Below are positions 63,215 through 64,000 of a DNA stretch of 64,000 nt, piece after piece. The DNA is from Bradyrhizobium sp. Ec3.3. GTDB taxonomy: Bacteria; Pseudomonadota; Alphaproteobacteria; Rhizobiales; Xanthobacteraceae. Every line of letters starts with the position of its first letter. Position 1 is the stretch's first letter. The translations under genes were made by a program, and so were the position numbers. A model generated the notes under the pieces. That model saw only the letters and a program-made list of their open reading frames with translations. It made no database searches and was not told the DNA's origin. The DNA is taken from positions 62,322 to 126,321 of the forward strand of contig NZ_AXAS01000003.1 in assembly GCF_000472925.1 (NCBI RefSeq), written 5' to 3'.

Positions 63215-63766
63215 ATGCAGGTTCGCAATTCAGCCGAGGGCTATGGCGCGGTCGCGATGACGCTACATTGGGCCGTCGTGACGCTGGTGTTCTGCGCGTG
63301 GCTGCTCGGGGAGTTCGGCGACGCGTTGCCGCGCGGACCGCAGCGCGAAGCCGGCGAGCTGATCCACATCTTCCTCGGGCTTCTGATCCTGGTGCTGGTC
63401 GCCGTGCGGCTGTGCTGGCGTCTCACCGATCCGCCGCCCGCGCCGGATGCCGCGATCGGCCCCTGGAGCGAGCGCGCGGCGAGCGCGATGCACTATATAA
63501 TGTATGCGCTGCTGGTCGCCGCGCCGGTCGCCGGCATTCTGGTACAATTCGCCCGCGGTCATGCCTTGCCGGTGTTCGGCCTGGTCGAAATCGCCTCGCC
63601 CTGGGCGGCCGACCGCGCTTTCGCCCGCGACGTCAGGGAAGTGCACGAGGCGCTCACCAACGCGCTGCTGATCCTGGTCGGGCTGCACGCCGCAGCCGCG
63701 CTTCTTCACCACTACGTGCTGCGCGACCGCACCCTGAAGCGCATGCTGCCGTGGTCGCGGGGCTAG
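63215..63766 (+). CDS. Cytochrome b561
   Basis: 183-residue di-heme membrane cytochrome with four helices. Axial histidine candidates are in MTLHWAVV, LIHIFLGLLIL, MHYIMYALLV and VGLHAAAALLHHYV. Such proteins pass electrons from the quinone pool, for example to or from superoxide. A FixK-type box upstream suggests low-oxygen control. Its stop overlaps that of the Irr-like gene on the other strand (CTAG). Confidence 0.9.
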   Translation: MQVRNSAEGYGAVAMTLHWAVVTLVFCAWLLGEFGDALPRGPQREAGELIHIFLGLLILVLVAVRLCWRLTDPPPAPDAAIGPWSERAASAMHYIMYALLVAAPVAGILVQFARGHALPVFGLVEIASPWAADRAFARDVREVHEALTNALLILVGLHAAAALLHHYVLRDRTLKRMLPWSRG

Positions 63767-64000
63767 CCTCTTGGCGCCGGCTTCTTGCGAAGGTGCACGA
63801 CGACGTCGAGCCGCACGATATCGTGCCCCGGCAGCGCCTCCGGCAGTTTGGTGAAGCTCAGCCCCTCGGAGACGTCGACCAGAATGTCCTCGCCTTCGAG
63901 GTAGAAGTGCGGATGCACGCTGGTGTCGGTATCGAAGAACGATTTCAGGCCGTCGGCTGCGATCCGGCGCAACAGGCCCGCCTCGGTGAACTGGTTCAGC
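63763..64000 (-). CDS. Fur-family iron response regulator, Irr-like (N-terminus outside window)
   Basis: C-terminal ~79 residues of a Fur-superfamily regulator, matching the Irr branch: LNQFTEAGLLRRIAADGLKS, FFDTDTSVHPHFYLEGEDIL and a tail IVRLDVVVHLRKKPAPRG. Irr controls haem and iron genes and is degraded when haem is available. The His-rich haem-sensing site usually reads H-H-H; here it reads H-P-H. The DNA-binding half lies beyond base 64000. Confidence 0.75.
   Translation of the reverse strand, partial: LNQFTEAGLLRRIAADGLKSFFDTDTSVHPHFYLEGEDILVDVSEGLSFTKLPEALPGHDIVRLDVVVHLRKKPAPRG

Overview
The window is GC-rich, densely coded alphaproteobacterial chromosome. The mix of genes suggests a Bradyrhizobium-type organism: an Irr-like Fur regulator, BA14K and DUF1127 small proteins, several ABC uptake operons, an acyl-CoA ligase inside a branched-chain amino acid (liv) cluster, FixK-type boxes and abundant intergenic palindromic repeats. 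This placement is inference; no rRNA or other species marker is present. I see no tRNA, rRNA, CRISPR array, transposase or prophage.

Layout. 0-10 kb: an enoyl-CoA hydratase cut by the window edge, a LysR/SDR divergent pair, a GNAT enzyme, a DUF1127 protein, a GcvA-like LysR, an MHS-type transporter, a Rieske ferredoxin with two tandem amidohydrolases, a CinA C-terminal-domain (PncC-like) protein and a DUF1488-like protein. 10-16 kb: a TPR protein, AMP nucleosidase, a type I secretion membrane fusion protein/ABC pair and a GlsB-like membrane protein. 16-26 kb: a peptide-type ABC importer whose ATPase genes flank an amidase and its AtzG/GatC-like partner, with two divergent paralogous binding proteins. 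26-38.5 kb: a CHASE2 adenylate cyclase, a 2525-residue FecR-containing RTX adhesin and a divergent LapG-like periplasmic protease, then an LprI-like protein. 38.7-45.5 kb: a liv cluster with an acyl-CoA ligase, in which livM is frameshifted. 45.7-64 kb: an ABC exporter pair, a Tat-exported arylsulfatase, a secreted Cache protein, assorted hydrolases, an M29 aminopeptidase, two paralogous winged-helix/TPR regulators around a GFA enzyme and an MddA-like methyltransferase, an alpha/beta hydrolase, cytochrome b561 and a partial Irr-like regulator.

The most interesting region is 25.9-37.3 kb. A giant secreted adhesin carries a FecR domain near its N-terminus. Directly downstream on the same strand lies a CHASE2-type class III cyclase, and divergently upstream lies a bacterial transglutaminase-like cysteine protease (LapG family) with its Cys-His-Asp triad intact. 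An Ala-Ala-Gly motif sits at adhesin residues 110-112, close to where LapG cuts LapA. No c-di-GMP protein of the LapD type is visible, so this may be a Lap-like adhesin release system tied to cAMP. A type I secretion pair 13 kb away could export the adhesin. Other signals are two FixK/FNR-type boxes (before the arylsulfatase and cytochrome b561), 22-bp-period direct repeats before the paralogous regulators, and a run of four translationally coupled genes in the amidase operon.
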